NCBI RefSeq assembly: GCF_039523175.1 | Contig: NZ_BAAAEU010000002.1 | Coordinates: 62,001-126,000 of the forward strand | Reading direction: 5' to 3' | Length of the DNA stretch: 64,000 nucleotides | DNA from: Dokdonella_A soli | GTDB lineage: Bacteria > Pseudomonadota > Gammaproteobacteria > Xanthomonadales > Rhodanobacteraceae | Part shown: positions 42,201 through 50,480 of the stretch, in pieces | How the letters are laid out: every line of letters starts with the position of its first letter | How positions within the stretch are numbered: the first letter of the stretch is position 1 | Notes under the pieces: model-generated | What the model was told of the DNA's origin: nothing | What the model saw: only the letters and a program-made list of their open reading frames with translations | Databases searched by the model: none | Program-made: the position numbers and the translations under genes

Positions 42201-43425
42201 TTTCCCGACGCGCCTGTCGGTCGACGAAGCGCGCAGCCGTGTGCTCGAGCTCTGCGCGTCGCGCCGACTGCCGGCCGAATCCGTCGATCTCGACGATGCA
42301 TTAGGTCGTGTGCTCGCCGAAAACGTGATCGCACCTCACGACCTGCCGCCGTTCACGAATTCCGCGATGGACGGCTACGCGCTGCGCGGCGCCGACCTGC
42401 CGGCGCAGGGCGAACGCCGCTTCCGGGTTGCTGGCCAGGTGCTGGCCGGCGCGGGTGACGCACCTTCTTTCGAAGCCGGCGCATGCGTCCGCATCACGAC
42501 CGGCGCGCCGCTGCCGCCCGCTGCGGATACGGTCGTGATCAAGGAGAACGTGACCGTCGATGGCGACGCGATCGTGATCGCGGCCGGCGAACGCGTCGGC
42601 GCGAACGTGCGCCCGGCGGGCGAGGACTATCGCGGCGGAGAGACCGCGCTGCGTGCCGGCGACCTGCTGACCGCTGCGCGTCTCGGCGTGCTGGCCTCGT
42701 GCGGTTTCGCACGCGCGAAGGTGGCGCGGCGGCCGCGCGTCGCGCTGTTCGTGACCGGCGACGAACTGGTGCCGCCGGACCGGCCGCTCGGTTTCGGCCA
42801 GATCCATGACAGCAATCGTTACAGCCTCGGCGGGCTGCTGCGCGGTGCCGGCATCGAGCCGGAGCCGATCGCACATCTGCGAGATGATCCGGATGCGCTG
42901 CGCGTCGCCTTGCGCGAAGCCGGCGAGCGCTGCGATCTGGTGATCAGCAGCGGCGGCGTGTCCGCCGGCGAGGCGGATTTCCTGCCGGGTCTGGTCACCG
43001 AACTCGGTCGCGTGCATTTCTGGAAAGTGCGCATGCGGCCGGGCATGCCGGCGCTCTGTGGCGAGATCGGCGGCGCGCTGGTATTCGCACTGCCAGGAAA
43101 TCCGGTGTCGACGATCGCAACCTTCCTGATGCTAGTGCGGCCGGCCTTGCGGGCGTTGCAGGGTGCGCGCGAAACCGGTACGCGCAGCTGGAAGGCGCGG
43201 CTCGCGGCGCCGATCGTGAAGAAGCACGACCGCGCCGAGTTCCTGCGCGCTTCGATCGTGACGCATGATGACGGTGCGCTGTGGGCGACGCCGCTGCGAA
43301 GCCAGGGTTCGGGCATGCTGCGTGGCGTCGCCGAGGCCGATGCGCTGATCGTGGTGCCCGAGCACACGCACGAACTCGCGGCCGGCGCGGTCGTGGAAAT
43401 CATGCCTTTGCCGGGCCTATGCTGA
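42172..43425 (+). CDS. moeA: molybdopterin molybdenumtransferase MoeA
   Basis: 417 residues. It inserts molybdate into adenylylated molybdopterin. Family segments in order: PHDLPPFTNSAMDGYALRG (~51), RITTGAPLPPAADTVV, GEDYRGG, FVTGDELV, GQIHDSNRY, SGGVSAGEADF and FALPGNPVSTIATF. The ATG at 42172 (MPQSTGSNPDF) lies 28 bp before the mobA stop with GAGGA upstream; the longer open frame before it is antisense-frame noise within mobA. It is followed 4 bp later by moeB. Confidence 0.95.
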   Translation: MPQSTGSNPDFPTRLSVDEARSRVLELCASRRLPAESVDLDDALGRVLAENVIAPHDLPPFTNSAMDGYALRGADLPAQGERRFRVAGQVLAGAGDAPSFEAGACVRITTGAPLPPAADTVVIKENVTVDGDAIVIAAGERVGANVRPAGEDYRGGETALRAGDLLTAARLGVLASCGFARAKVARRPRVALFVTGDELVPPDRPLGFGQIHDSNRYSLGGLLRGAGIEPEPIAHLRDDPDALRVALREAGERCDLVISSGGVSAGEADFLPGLVTELGRVHFWKVRMRPGMPALCGEIGGALVFALPGNPVSTIATFLMLVRPALRALQGARETGTRSWKARLAAPIVKKHDRAEFLRASIVTHDDGALWATPLRSQGSGMLRGVAEADALIVVPEHTHELAAGAVVEIMPLPGLC

Positions 43426-43429
43426 GCAC

Positions 43430-44587
43430 ATGAACGCACGTTCCAACGCAATGCCTGCGCCCGGCGCGACCGTGGAAATCGACCCGGCCGCTGCGCTGCT
43501 GCGCCAACGCGCCGGCGCGCTGCTGATTGACGTGCGCGAGGATGACGAGCGCGCCGCCGGCAGTGCGGCCGGCTCGACCGGACTCGCGCGCAGCCTGCTC
43601 GCCGAGCGCATCGGTGAGATCGCACCGGATCGCGGACGCGAGATCCTCGCGATCTGCGGCAGCGGACGCCGTTCGCTGCTCGCGGTGGAGACCCTGCGCG
43701 GACTCGGCTACGCGAACAGTCTTTCGGTACGCGGCGGCTTCGCGCGCTGGAAGCAGGAAGGCTTGCCGGTCGAACAGGGTGTGCTCGACGCGGATTCGGC
43801 CGAGCGCTATGCGCGCCACCTCGTGTTGCCCGAGGTCGGGGTCGCCGGACAGCTGCGGCTTTCGAAGGCGCGCGTCGCGCTGATCGGCGCCGGCGGGCTC
43901 GGTGCTCCGGCGGCGCTGTATCTCGCCGCGGCTGGTGTCGGCCACCTGACCCTGATCGACGACGACCGCGTCGATCGCTCGAACCTGCAGCGTCAGGTCA
44001 TCCACACCGACGCAAGGGTCGGCGTGCCGAAAGTCGAGTCCGCACGCATCGCGCTGGGTGCGCTGAATCCGAATGTGCGCGTCGAGGCGATCGCGCAGCG
44101 CGTGCAGGCCGCGAATGTCGAATCGCTGCTGCGCGACCACGATGTCGTGATCGACGGTGCCGACAATTTCCCGGCGCGCTATCTGCTCGATGCCGCAAGT
44201 CGGCGACTGAAGATTCCGCTCGTTTACGGCGCGGTGCACCGGTTCAGCGGGCAGGTCAGCGTGTTCGATCCGCGCCGCGCGGATTCGCCGTGCTACCGCT
44301 GCCTGTTTCCGCTGCCGCCGAGCGCGGCCGAGGCGTCGAACTGCAGCGAAGCCGGCGTGCTCGGTGTGTTGCCCGGCGTGATCGGCATGCTGCAGGCAAC
44401 CGAGGCGCTCAAGCTCGTGCTCGGCATCGGCATCTCGCTGGCCGGACGTCTGCTCTGCTACGACGCGCTGGCGGGGACTTTCCGCGAGCTGCGCCTGCCG
44501 CGCGACCCGGATTGCCCGGGTTGTGGCGCCAGAGCGCATTTCGAAGGCTATGAGGACATCGCGCGGATTTGCTCGGCGCCAGCCTGA
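43430..44587 (+). CDS. moeB: molybdopterin-synthase adenylyltransferase MoeB with N-terminal rhodanese domain
   Basis: 385 residues. An N-terminal rhodanese-like domain (about 15-115) has active-site Cys76 in AICGSGRRS. The ThiF/MoeB E1-like domain begins near YARHLVLPEVG (~126), with ATP site GAGGLGAP (~153), DRSNLQRQ, and zinc cysteines in CYRCLF and CPGCGA. It activates MoaD (or ThiS) C-termini. The rhodanese is at the front, whereas eukaryotic MOCS3 carries it at the back; the fusion suggests it also supplies sulfur. It is coupled to moeA. Confidence 0.92.
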   Translation: MNARSNAMPAPGATVEIDPAAALLRQRAGALLIDVREDDERAAGSAAGSTGLARSLLAERIGEIAPDRGREILAICGSGRRSLLAVETLRGLGYANSLSVRGGFARWKQEGLPVEQGVLDADSAERYARHLVLPEVGVAGQLRLSKARVALIGAGGLGAPAALYLAAAGVGHLTLIDDDRVDRSNLQRQVIHTDARVGVPKVESARIALGALNPNVRVEAIAQRVQAANVESLLRDHDVVIDGADNFPARYLLDAASRRLKIPLVYGAVHRFSGQVSVFDPRRADSPCYRCLFPLPPSAAEASNCSEAGVLGVLPGVIGMLQATEALKLVLGIGISLAGRLLCYDALAGTFRELRLPRDPDCPGCGARAHFEGYEDIARICSAPA

Positions 44588-44601
44588 CGCCACTCGTCGC
44601 G

Positions 44602-44898
44602 TCAGGTGTGCTTCTTCTGCGCCGCTGCGAATGCGGCGAGTTGCTCCGGCGTTGCTTCCGGCTGGTATTTTGCCTTCCACTGCGCAAAGGGCTCGCCGTA
44701 GATACGTTCGCGCGCAGCGTCCTTGTCGAGTTCGATGCCGCGCGTGGCGGCCGCTTCGCGGTACCAGTCGGCAAGGCAGTTGCGGCAGAAGCCGCCGCTG
44801 ATCATCAGGTCGATGTTCTGCACATCGGTGCGCGTACGCAGGTGTTCGAGCAGGCGCCGGAACGCGGCGGCTTCGAGTTCGGTGTCGAGATCGGTCAT
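44602..44898 (-). CDS. DUF1244-family protein
   Basis: 98 residues, a conserved small protein of unknown function found in many alpha- and gammaproteobacteria. Family marks are AFRRLLEHLRTRTDVQNIDLM and GFCRNCLADWYREAA, with a CxxC pair (Cys38 and Cys41 region). The C-terminus is Ala/Lys-rich. It is convergent with moeB (14 bp apart) and divergent from folD. Confidence 0.85.
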   Translation of the reverse strand: MTDLDTELEAAAFRRLLEHLRTRTDVQNIDLMISGGFCRNCLADWYREAAATRGIELDKDAARERIYGEPFAQWKAKYQPEATPEQLAAFAAAQKKHT

Positions 44899-44929
44899 GG
44901 CGGCAATTCCTGTGTCGTGCGCTCGAGGT

Positions 44930-44959
44930 TTGAGCGCCGCAGCGCGGGCATGGGATAAT
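44930..44959 (+). promoter_or_regulatory. sigma70-type promoter of folD
   Basis: TTGAGC (44930-44935), an 18-bp spacer and GATAAT (44954-44959). Transcription would start near 44966, 17 bp before the folD ATG. Confidence 0.6.
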
Positions 44960-44982
44960 GCACGCTTTACGCTGGAAGCCCA

Positions 44983-45837
44983 ATGACCGCGCGACTCCTG
45001 GATGGCCGCCGCATCGCCGATGAAGTGCTCGATGGCGTCGCCGCGCGGGTCAAGGCGCGCGTCGCTGCCGGCAAACGCGCCCCCGGGCTCGCGGTCGTGC
45101 TGGTCGGCGCGGATCCGGCGTCCGCGGTTTATGTGCGCAACAAGCGGCGCGCCTGTGCGCAGGTCGGTTTCCGCTCGTTCGATTTCGACTTGCCTGCGAC
45201 GACGAGCGAAGCGGAACTGATTGCGCTGATCGATCGCCTGAACGGCGATCCCGAGGTGCACGGCATCCTGTTGCAGCTGCCTTTGCCCGCAGGCGTCAAT
45301 GCGACGCCGCTGATCGACCGCATCGATGCGCGCAAGGACGTCGACGGCTTCCAGGCCGAAAGCGTCGGCCGGCTCGCACTGCGCCAGCGCGGCTTGCGCC
45401 CGTGCACACCGAAGGGCGTGATGACTCTGCTCGCTCATACGGATCGGCCGGTGCGCGGACGCAAGGCTGTTGTAATCGGCGTATCCAACCATGTCGGCCG
45501 ACCATTGATCCTGGAGCTGCTGTTGGCAGGTTGCACGACCACGGGTTGCCACAAATTCACCGCGGACCTTGAAGGCGAGGTGCGCCAGGGTGACATCGTC
45601 GTGGTTGCGGTCGGCAAGCCGGGGCTGATCAAGGGCGAATGGATCAAGCCTGGCGCGGTCGTGGTCGACGTCGGGATCAACCGGCTCGATGACGGGCGAC
45701 TCGTCGGCGATGTGGAATTCGCGCCGGCCGCCGAACGCGCATCGTGGATCACGCCCGTGCCCGGCGGCGTCGGACCGATGACGGTCGCGACGTTGATCGA
45801 GAACACACTCGAGGCCGCCGAGACGTTTTTCGACTGA
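44983..45837 (+). CDS. folD: bifunctional methylenetetrahydrofolate dehydrogenase / cyclohydrolase FolD
   Basis: 284 residues. It interconverts methylene-, methenyl- and formyl-tetrahydrofolate with NADP. Family segments: YVRNKRRACAQVGF (catalytic Lys ~53), LLQLPLPAGV, KDVDGFQAESVGRL, PCTPKGVMTLL, VIGVSNHVGRP and VPGGVGPMTVATL. The usual GRSxxVGxP motif reads GVSNHVGRP here, a small change in the NADP loop. The rest is intact. Confidence 0.96.
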   Translation: MTARLLDGRRIADEVLDGVAARVKARVAAGKRAPGLAVVLVGADPASAVYVRNKRRACAQVGFRSFDFDLPATTSEAELIALIDRLNGDPEVHGILLQLPLPAGVNATPLIDRIDARKDVDGFQAESVGRLALRQRGLRPCTPKGVMTLLAHTDRPVRGRKAVVIGVSNHVGRPLILELLLAGCTTTGCHKFTADLEGEVRQGDIVVVAVGKPGLIKGEWIKPGAVVVDVGINRLDDGRLVGDVEFAPAAERASWITPVPGGVGPMTVATLIENTLEAAETFFD

Positions 45838-45899
45838 GCCGTCGTCGTCGACGGATTCACCCTTGATGATCAGCGCCATTGCGCACCGGAACCATCGAT

Positions 45900-46763
45900 A
45901 TGCCGCATTTCCTGCCATTCCGACTCTCCGTTGTCGCCGCCTGCGCCATCGCAGTGGGCGGCTGCGCGACCGTCGTCAACAAGGCCAGCCAGCATCTTGC
46001 CGACGATCTCACCCTCGGCATCCTCGACCAGGACGACGCCGCACTCGCCCGCGACGGCATCCCGGCGTGGTTGATGCTGGTCGACGGCCTGATCCAGGGT
46101 GATCCGCAGAACACCGGCATGCTGATCGCCGGCGCGCGCCTGCATGGCGCCTACGCAGGCGGCTTCATCGACGAACCGCAGCGTGCGCAGCGATTGGCCG
46201 CGCGCAGCTTCGGTTATGCCAAGCGTGCAACCTGCATTGCAGACGCGGCGCTGTGCAACCAGCTCGATGCACCCTTCGAGACGTTCCAGGGCGAAGTCGC
46301 GAAGGTCGCCGCAAAGGACGCCTCGCTGCTGTACGTGCTCGCCGCCTCGTGGGCCGGCCAGATCCAGGCGAACAGCGGCGACTGGAAGGCGATCGCGGAT
46401 ATCCCGAAGGTGCAGGCGTTGCTCGGACGTGTGGTCGCCCTCGATCCCGGCCTCGCGAACGGCGAGCCGTACATGTACCTCGGTGTGCTCGCGACCTTGC
46501 GCCCGGCCTCGCTCGGCGGCAAGCCGGAGGAGGGCAAGGCGGACTTCGAGAAGGCCCTTGCATTGTCGGGCGGCAAGAACCAGATGGTGCGGGTGCTGTA
46601 CGCCGAGCGTTATGCGCGGCTCGTGTTCGACAAGGACCTGCACGACCGGCTGCTGAACGAGGCGCTCGCGGCGGACCCGCATGCACCGGGACTGACCTTG
46701 ATCAACGTGCTCGCACAGCAGCGGGCGCGCAAGTTGCTCGAATCGGGCAAGGATTATTTCTGA
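45900..46763 (+). CDS. TRAP transporter-associated lipoprotein TatT
   Basis: 287 residues with a lipoprotein signal (ACAIAVGGC, Cys22) and a helical TPR-like body. TatT (T component) forms a ring-like trimer that can dock with the TRAP substrate-binding protein in the periplasm, as described for Treponema. GDPQNTGMLIAGARLHGAYAGGF and YLGVLATLRP are typical family segments. The TRAP receptor and permease genes follow directly, which supports the assignment. Confidence 0.88.
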   Translation: MPHFLPFRLSVVAACAIAVGGCATVVNKASQHLADDLTLGILDQDDAALARDGIPAWLMLVDGLIQGDPQNTGMLIAGARLHGAYAGGFIDEPQRAQRLAARSFGYAKRATCIADAALCNQLDAPFETFQGEVAKVAAKDASLLYVLAASWAGQIQANSGDWKAIADIPKVQALLGRVVALDPGLANGEPYMYLGVLATLRPASLGGKPEEGKADFEKALALSGGKNQMVRVLYAERYARLVFDKDLHDRLLNEALAADPHAPGLTLINVLAQQRARKLLESGKDYF

Positions 46764-46814
46764 CGCGCCCGTTTGTCGGCGCGGAATAAACAACGAAGGT
46801 ATGGAACGAACACC

Positions 46815-47819
46815 ATGATTACCCTGAGCAAGCGCTTGCTGGCCCTCGCCCTCGGCTTCGCCGCGATGTCGGCCGATGCCGCCACGATCAAGATTGCCAC
46901 CGTTGCGCCGGATGGCACCGCGTGGATGCGCGAGATGCGCAGCGCCGGCGAGGCGATCAAGGCCAAGACCGATGGCCGTGTCGAGATCAAGTACTACCCC
47001 GGCGGCGTGATGGGCGACGACGCCACCGTGCTGCGCAAGATCAAGATCGGCCAGCTGCAGGGCGGTGCATTCACCGGCGGCGAGGCGGCGATTCTCACGA
47101 AGGACGCACAGGTGTACAGCCTGCCGTTCCTGTTCCGCAGCGAGGACGAGATCGACAAAGTCCGCGCCAAGCTCGATCCGCTGCTCAGGGCGCAATTCGC
47201 GAAGGACGGCTTCGAACTGCTCGGTGTCAGTGGCGGCGGTTTCGCGTACCTGATGAGCACCCGTGACATCAAGACGCGCGATGACCTCAAGGCCGCGAAG
47301 GTGTGGGTTCCGCAAGGCGACAAGATCGCCGAGCTGGCGTTCAAGACTTCGGGCGTGACGCCGATCCCGCTGCCGCTGTCGGATGTCTACACCAGCCTGC
47401 AGACCGGGCTCATCGACACCGCCGCGAACACGCCATCCGGCGCGATCGCGTTCCAGTGGCATACCAAGCTCAAACACATGGTCGACCTGCCGCTGACCTA
47501 TGTCGTCGGCGAACTCGTGATCGACAAGAAGGCCTACGACGCGTTGAGCGCGGACGACCGCAAGACCGTCGACGCCGAGTTCGGCGCCGGCTTCGCGCGC
47601 CTCGAGAAGACCAACCGCAGCGACAACGCCTCTGCACGCGAGGCGCTCAAGCAGCAGGGTATCGGCATCGCGACTCCTGACGCGGCCGATCGCAAGAGCT
47701 GGGAGTCGGTCGGCACCGATGTGTACAAGCAACTTGCAGAGCAGGGCGCGCTCACGCCGGAGATGCTGAAGGCATTGAACGCAGCGTTGGCCGAAGTGCG
47801 GGGCGGGGCGGCGCAGTGA
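46815..47819 (+). CDS. dctP: TRAP transporter substrate-binding protein DctP
   Basis: 334 residues with a Sec signal peptide (KRLLALALGFAAMSADA). Mature features of the DctP family: IKIATVAPDGTAWMREM, VEIKYYPGGVMGDD, the VWVPQGDKIAELAFK segment and PLPLSDVYTSLQTGLIDTAANTP, where the carboxylate-binding Arg is usually nearby. The TatT-linked TRAP subgroup tends to bind hydrophobic or unknown ligands, so a C4-dicarboxylate is not assured. Ends in a GTGA junction with the small permease gene. Confidence 0.92.
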   Translation: MITLSKRLLALALGFAAMSADAATIKIATVAPDGTAWMREMRSAGEAIKAKTDGRVEIKYYPGGVMGDDATVLRKIKIGQLQGGAFTGGEAAILTKDAQVYSLPFLFRSEDEIDKVRAKLDPLLRAQFAKDGFELLGVSGGGFAYLMSTRDIKTRDDLKAAKVWVPQGDKIAELAFKTSGVTPIPLPLSDVYTSLQTGLIDTAANTPSGAIAFQWHTKLKHMVDLPLTYVVGELVIDKKAYDALSADDRKTVDAEFGAGFARLEKTNRSDNASAREALKQQGIGIATPDAADRKSWESVGTDVYKQLAEQGALTPEMLKALNAALAEVRGGAAQ

Positions 47820-48313
47820 GCGGCGTCGGCGCGCTGCGCTGGCTGGATCGCATCGAGACCGGCCTGATCGCCGTGCTCGTGCTGGCGATGGTGCTGCTCG
47901 CCGGCGCGCAGATCGTGCTGCGCAATTTCTTCGATACGGGCCTCGCCTGGGCCGATCCGCTGCTGCGCGCGATGGTGCTCTGGGCCGCGATGCTCGGTGC
48001 GCTCGCGGCGGCACGTGACGACAAGCACATCGGCCTCGATCTGGTCACGCACTTCGTGCATGGCCGTGCACGGCGCGTGCTGCGTGCCGTGACCCTGCTG
48101 TTCGCCGCGGCGATCTGCGCGGCGATGGCGTGGTACGGCGTCGGCCTGATCGAACTCGACTACGGCTCGGGCGCGGCGACCGCCGGCATTCCGAACTGGT
48201 GCCTCGAGGCGATCGTGCCGGTCGGCTTCGCGCTGCTCGCGCTGCGCCTTGCGCTGCGCGCGTTCCGGCCACCGCGCAGCCATGCACCCGCACTCGCGCC
48301 GGAGCTGCCATGA
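47816..48313 (+). CDS. dctQ: TRAP transporter small permease DctQ
   Basis: 165 residues with four membrane helices (about 14-34, 48-64, 90-108, 128-148). It carries the family pattern QIVLRNFFDTGLAWADPLLR and DDKHIGLD. It anchors the large permease. GTG start overlaps the dctP stop by four bases; the stop overlaps the dctM ATG. Confidence 0.92.
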   Translation: MSGVGALRWLDRIETGLIAVLVLAMVLLAGAQIVLRNFFDTGLAWADPLLRAMVLWAAMLGALAAARDDKHIGLDLVTHFVHGRARRVLRAVTLLFAAAICAAMAWYGVGLIELDYGSGAATAGIPNWCLEAIVPVGFALLALRLALRAFRPPRSHAPALAPELP

Positions 48314-49590
48314 TCGTTCTGGCTGCGCTGTTGCTGATCCTGCTGGCCGCTCTCGGCGCGCCGTTGTTCGCGCTGATCGCGGCGATCGCGCTGCTCGGTT
48401 TCCACGCGGCGGGGCAGGAGGGCGTCGCGGTCGCCGTCGAGTTCTATCGGCTCGCCGACATGCCGGCGCTGATCGCGATCCCGCTGTTCACGCTGGCCGG
48501 CTACCTGCTCGCCGAGAGCCAGGCGCCGCAGCGACTGGTGCGCGTCACGAATGCGCTGCTCGGCTGGCTGCCGGGCGGCCTCGCGATCGTCGCCGTGCTC
48601 GCCTGCGCGATGTTCACCGCGTTCACTGGCGCGACCGGCGTGACCATCGTCGCGCTCGGCGCGGTGCTGTATCCGGCCTTGCTGCAGCAGAAATACGGCG
48701 AGAAATTCTCGCTCGGGCTGCTCACCGCGTCCGGCAGCCTCGGTCTGATCCTGGTGCCGTCGATGCCGCTGATCCTCTACGGCGTCGTTGCACAGCAGTT
48801 CCACACCACGCCGCCGGTCACGATCGACGCGCTGTTCAAGGCCGGCGTGCTGCCGTGCGCGCTGATGGTGCTGCTGCTCGGCATCTACAGCGTCTGGCAT
48901 GCGCGCCGAGTCGGCGTCACGCGCGAGCGCGTCAGCGGCACGGAGCTGCTCGCGGCACTGCGCGGCGCGGCCTGGGAGATACCGCTGCCGTTCGTGATTC
49001 TCGGCGGCATCTATTCGGGCAAGCTCGCCGCGTCCGAGGCGGCCGCGGCGACCGCGCTCTACGTGCTGGTCGTGACCGTGCTGGTCCGCCGCGAGATCCC
49101 GCTCGCCAAACTGCCGAAGGTGGCGCGTGAGGCGATGTTGCTGGTCGGCGCGATCCTGATCATCCTCGGTTTCTCACTGGCGCTGACCAACTGGCTGATC
49201 GACGCCGAAGTGCCGGAGAAGCTGTTCGCGGCGATCCAGGGCAGCATCACCAGCAAAGGCATGTTCCTGCTCGTGCTGAACGCGTTCCTGCTCGTGTTCG
49301 GCATGCTGCTGGAAGGCTTTCCAGCGATCATCATCCTGGTGCCGCTGGTGCTGCCGGTCGCGCTGCACTACGGCGTCGATCCGGTCCACCTCGGCATTCT
49401 GTTCCTGGCGAACCTGCAGCTCGGCATCTTCCTGCCGCCGGTCGGCATGAACCTGTTCATCGCGAGCATGCGCTTCGACAAACCGGTGCTGACCCTGGTC
49501 CGCGCGAGCGTGCCGTTCTTTCTGATCCTGCTCGCTGCAGTGCTGGCGATCACCTACTGGCCGGAGCTGTCTCTCGCGCTGGTGCGCTGA
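48310..49590 (+). CDS. dctM: TRAP transporter large permease DctM
   Basis: 426 residues and about eleven to twelve membrane helices. It has IPLFTLAGYLLAESQAPQRLVRV, FTGATGVTIVALG, LGLILVPSMPLILYG, GIYSGKLAASEAAA, and NLQLGIFLPPVGMNLF, all typical of the sodium-driven TRAP permease. It completes a TatT-P-Q-M operon with four-base overlaps. Confidence 0.95.
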   Translation: MIVLAALLLILLAALGAPLFALIAAIALLGFHAAGQEGVAVAVEFYRLADMPALIAIPLFTLAGYLLAESQAPQRLVRVTNALLGWLPGGLAIVAVLACAMFTAFTGATGVTIVALGAVLYPALLQQKYGEKFSLGLLTASGSLGLILVPSMPLILYGVVAQQFHTTPPVTIDALFKAGVLPCALMVLLLGIYSVWHARRVGVTRERVSGTELLAALRGAAWEIPLPFVILGGIYSGKLAASEAAAATALYVLVVTVLVRREIPLAKLPKVAREAMLLVGAILIILGFSLALTNWLIDAEVPEKLFAAIQGSITSKGMFLLVLNAFLLVFGMLLEGFPAIIILVPLVLPVALHYGVDPVHLGILFLANLQLGIFLPPVGMNLFIASMRFDKPVLTLVRASVPFFLILLAAVLAITYWPELSLALVR

Positions 49591-49646
49591 GGCACGCGGC
49601 GATTACTTGCGCCGCGTATGTGCAGCGCGCCCGACGGGATCGCCCG

Positions 49647-50387
49647 ATGAACAGCCACAGCCTTGAACTCCTGCATCTGGACGAGCACCTCGTCGCGGTG
49701 AACAAACCCGCGGGCCTCGCGGTGCACCGCAGCCGCCTGGTCGGCGCCGACGATGACTATCTGATGGACCGCCTGCGCCTGCAGGTGGAAGGCCGGTTGC
49801 ATGCGGTACACCGTCTCGATCGCGCCACCAGCGGCGTGCTGCTGGTGGCACGATCGACCGAGATGGCGGCCGAACTCGGCCGCCAGTTGATGGCACGCAC
49901 CGTGGAAAAGACGTATCTCGCGGTCGTGCGTGGCTGGCCCGCCGAGCAGGGCTCGATCGACTATCCCCTGTCCGGCTCGAGCCTGCGCGGCGAGGCCAAG
50001 TCGGCGCTGACGCACTGGCGCCGGTTGGCCACGGTGGAGGTGCCCATCGCGCAGGGCCGCTATCCCCAGCAGCGCTACGCCCTGCTCGAGGTGAGCCCGG
50101 AAACCGGGCGCTACCGGCAGATCCGCAGGCATTTCCATCACGTCTCCCACCATCTGCTGGGCGACACCAGCCATGGCCGCGGCGACCACAATCGCCTGAT
50201 CCGCCAGCACTACGGCGTGCATCGGCTGCTGCTGCACGCGCGGCGGCTGGCAGTGGTTCATCCGGCGACGGGGCAGTCGCTGAAGCTGCAGGCGCCGCTC
50301 GATGACGCCTGGCTGCGGCTGCTGCAGGCGTTTGCGTGGATGGAGATGCTTGATGCGGACGCCGGTGAACCGACGGTCATGGCCTGA
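49647..50387 (+). CDS. truC: RluA-family pseudouridine synthase, probably TruC (tRNA pseudouridine-65)
   Basis: 246 residues. Catalytic motif HRLDRATSG with Asp58. Opening LLHLDEHLVAVNKPAGLAVHRS and late YGVHRLLLHARRL match TruC. ETGRYRQIRRHFHH, with its two His, replaces the usual TGRxHQIR spelling. TruC modifies U65 of tRNA. The start at 49647 fits the conserved N-terminus. Confidence 0.88.
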   Translation: MNSHSLELLHLDEHLVAVNKPAGLAVHRSRLVGADDDYLMDRLRLQVEGRLHAVHRLDRATSGVLLVARSTEMAAELGRQLMARTVEKTYLAVVRGWPAEQGSIDYPLSGSSLRGEAKSALTHWRRLATVEVPIAQGRYPQQRYALLEVSPETGRYRQIRRHFHHVSHHLLGDTSHGRGDHNRLIRQHYGVHRLLLHARRLAVVHPATGQSLKLQAPLDDAWLRLLQAFAWMEMLDADAGEPTVMA

Positions 50388-50466
50388 ACCTCCGCCGCCG
50401 GTGCTTGCTGGCACGCGGGGATCGGAGGCATGGGAGCAACGGGTGGCGGCGGCGCGGTCGAGTCTG

Positions 50467-50480
50467 TAAAATAGGGCATG
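50467..50480 (+). promoter_or_regulatory. TAAAAT -10 element abutting the guaB start codon (possible leaderless transcript)
   Basis: TAAAAT (50467-50472) lies five bases before the ATG at 50478, so the transcript could begin at or beside the start codon. No Shine-Dalgarno site at proper spacing is seen upstream. No good -35 either. Confidence 0.4.
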
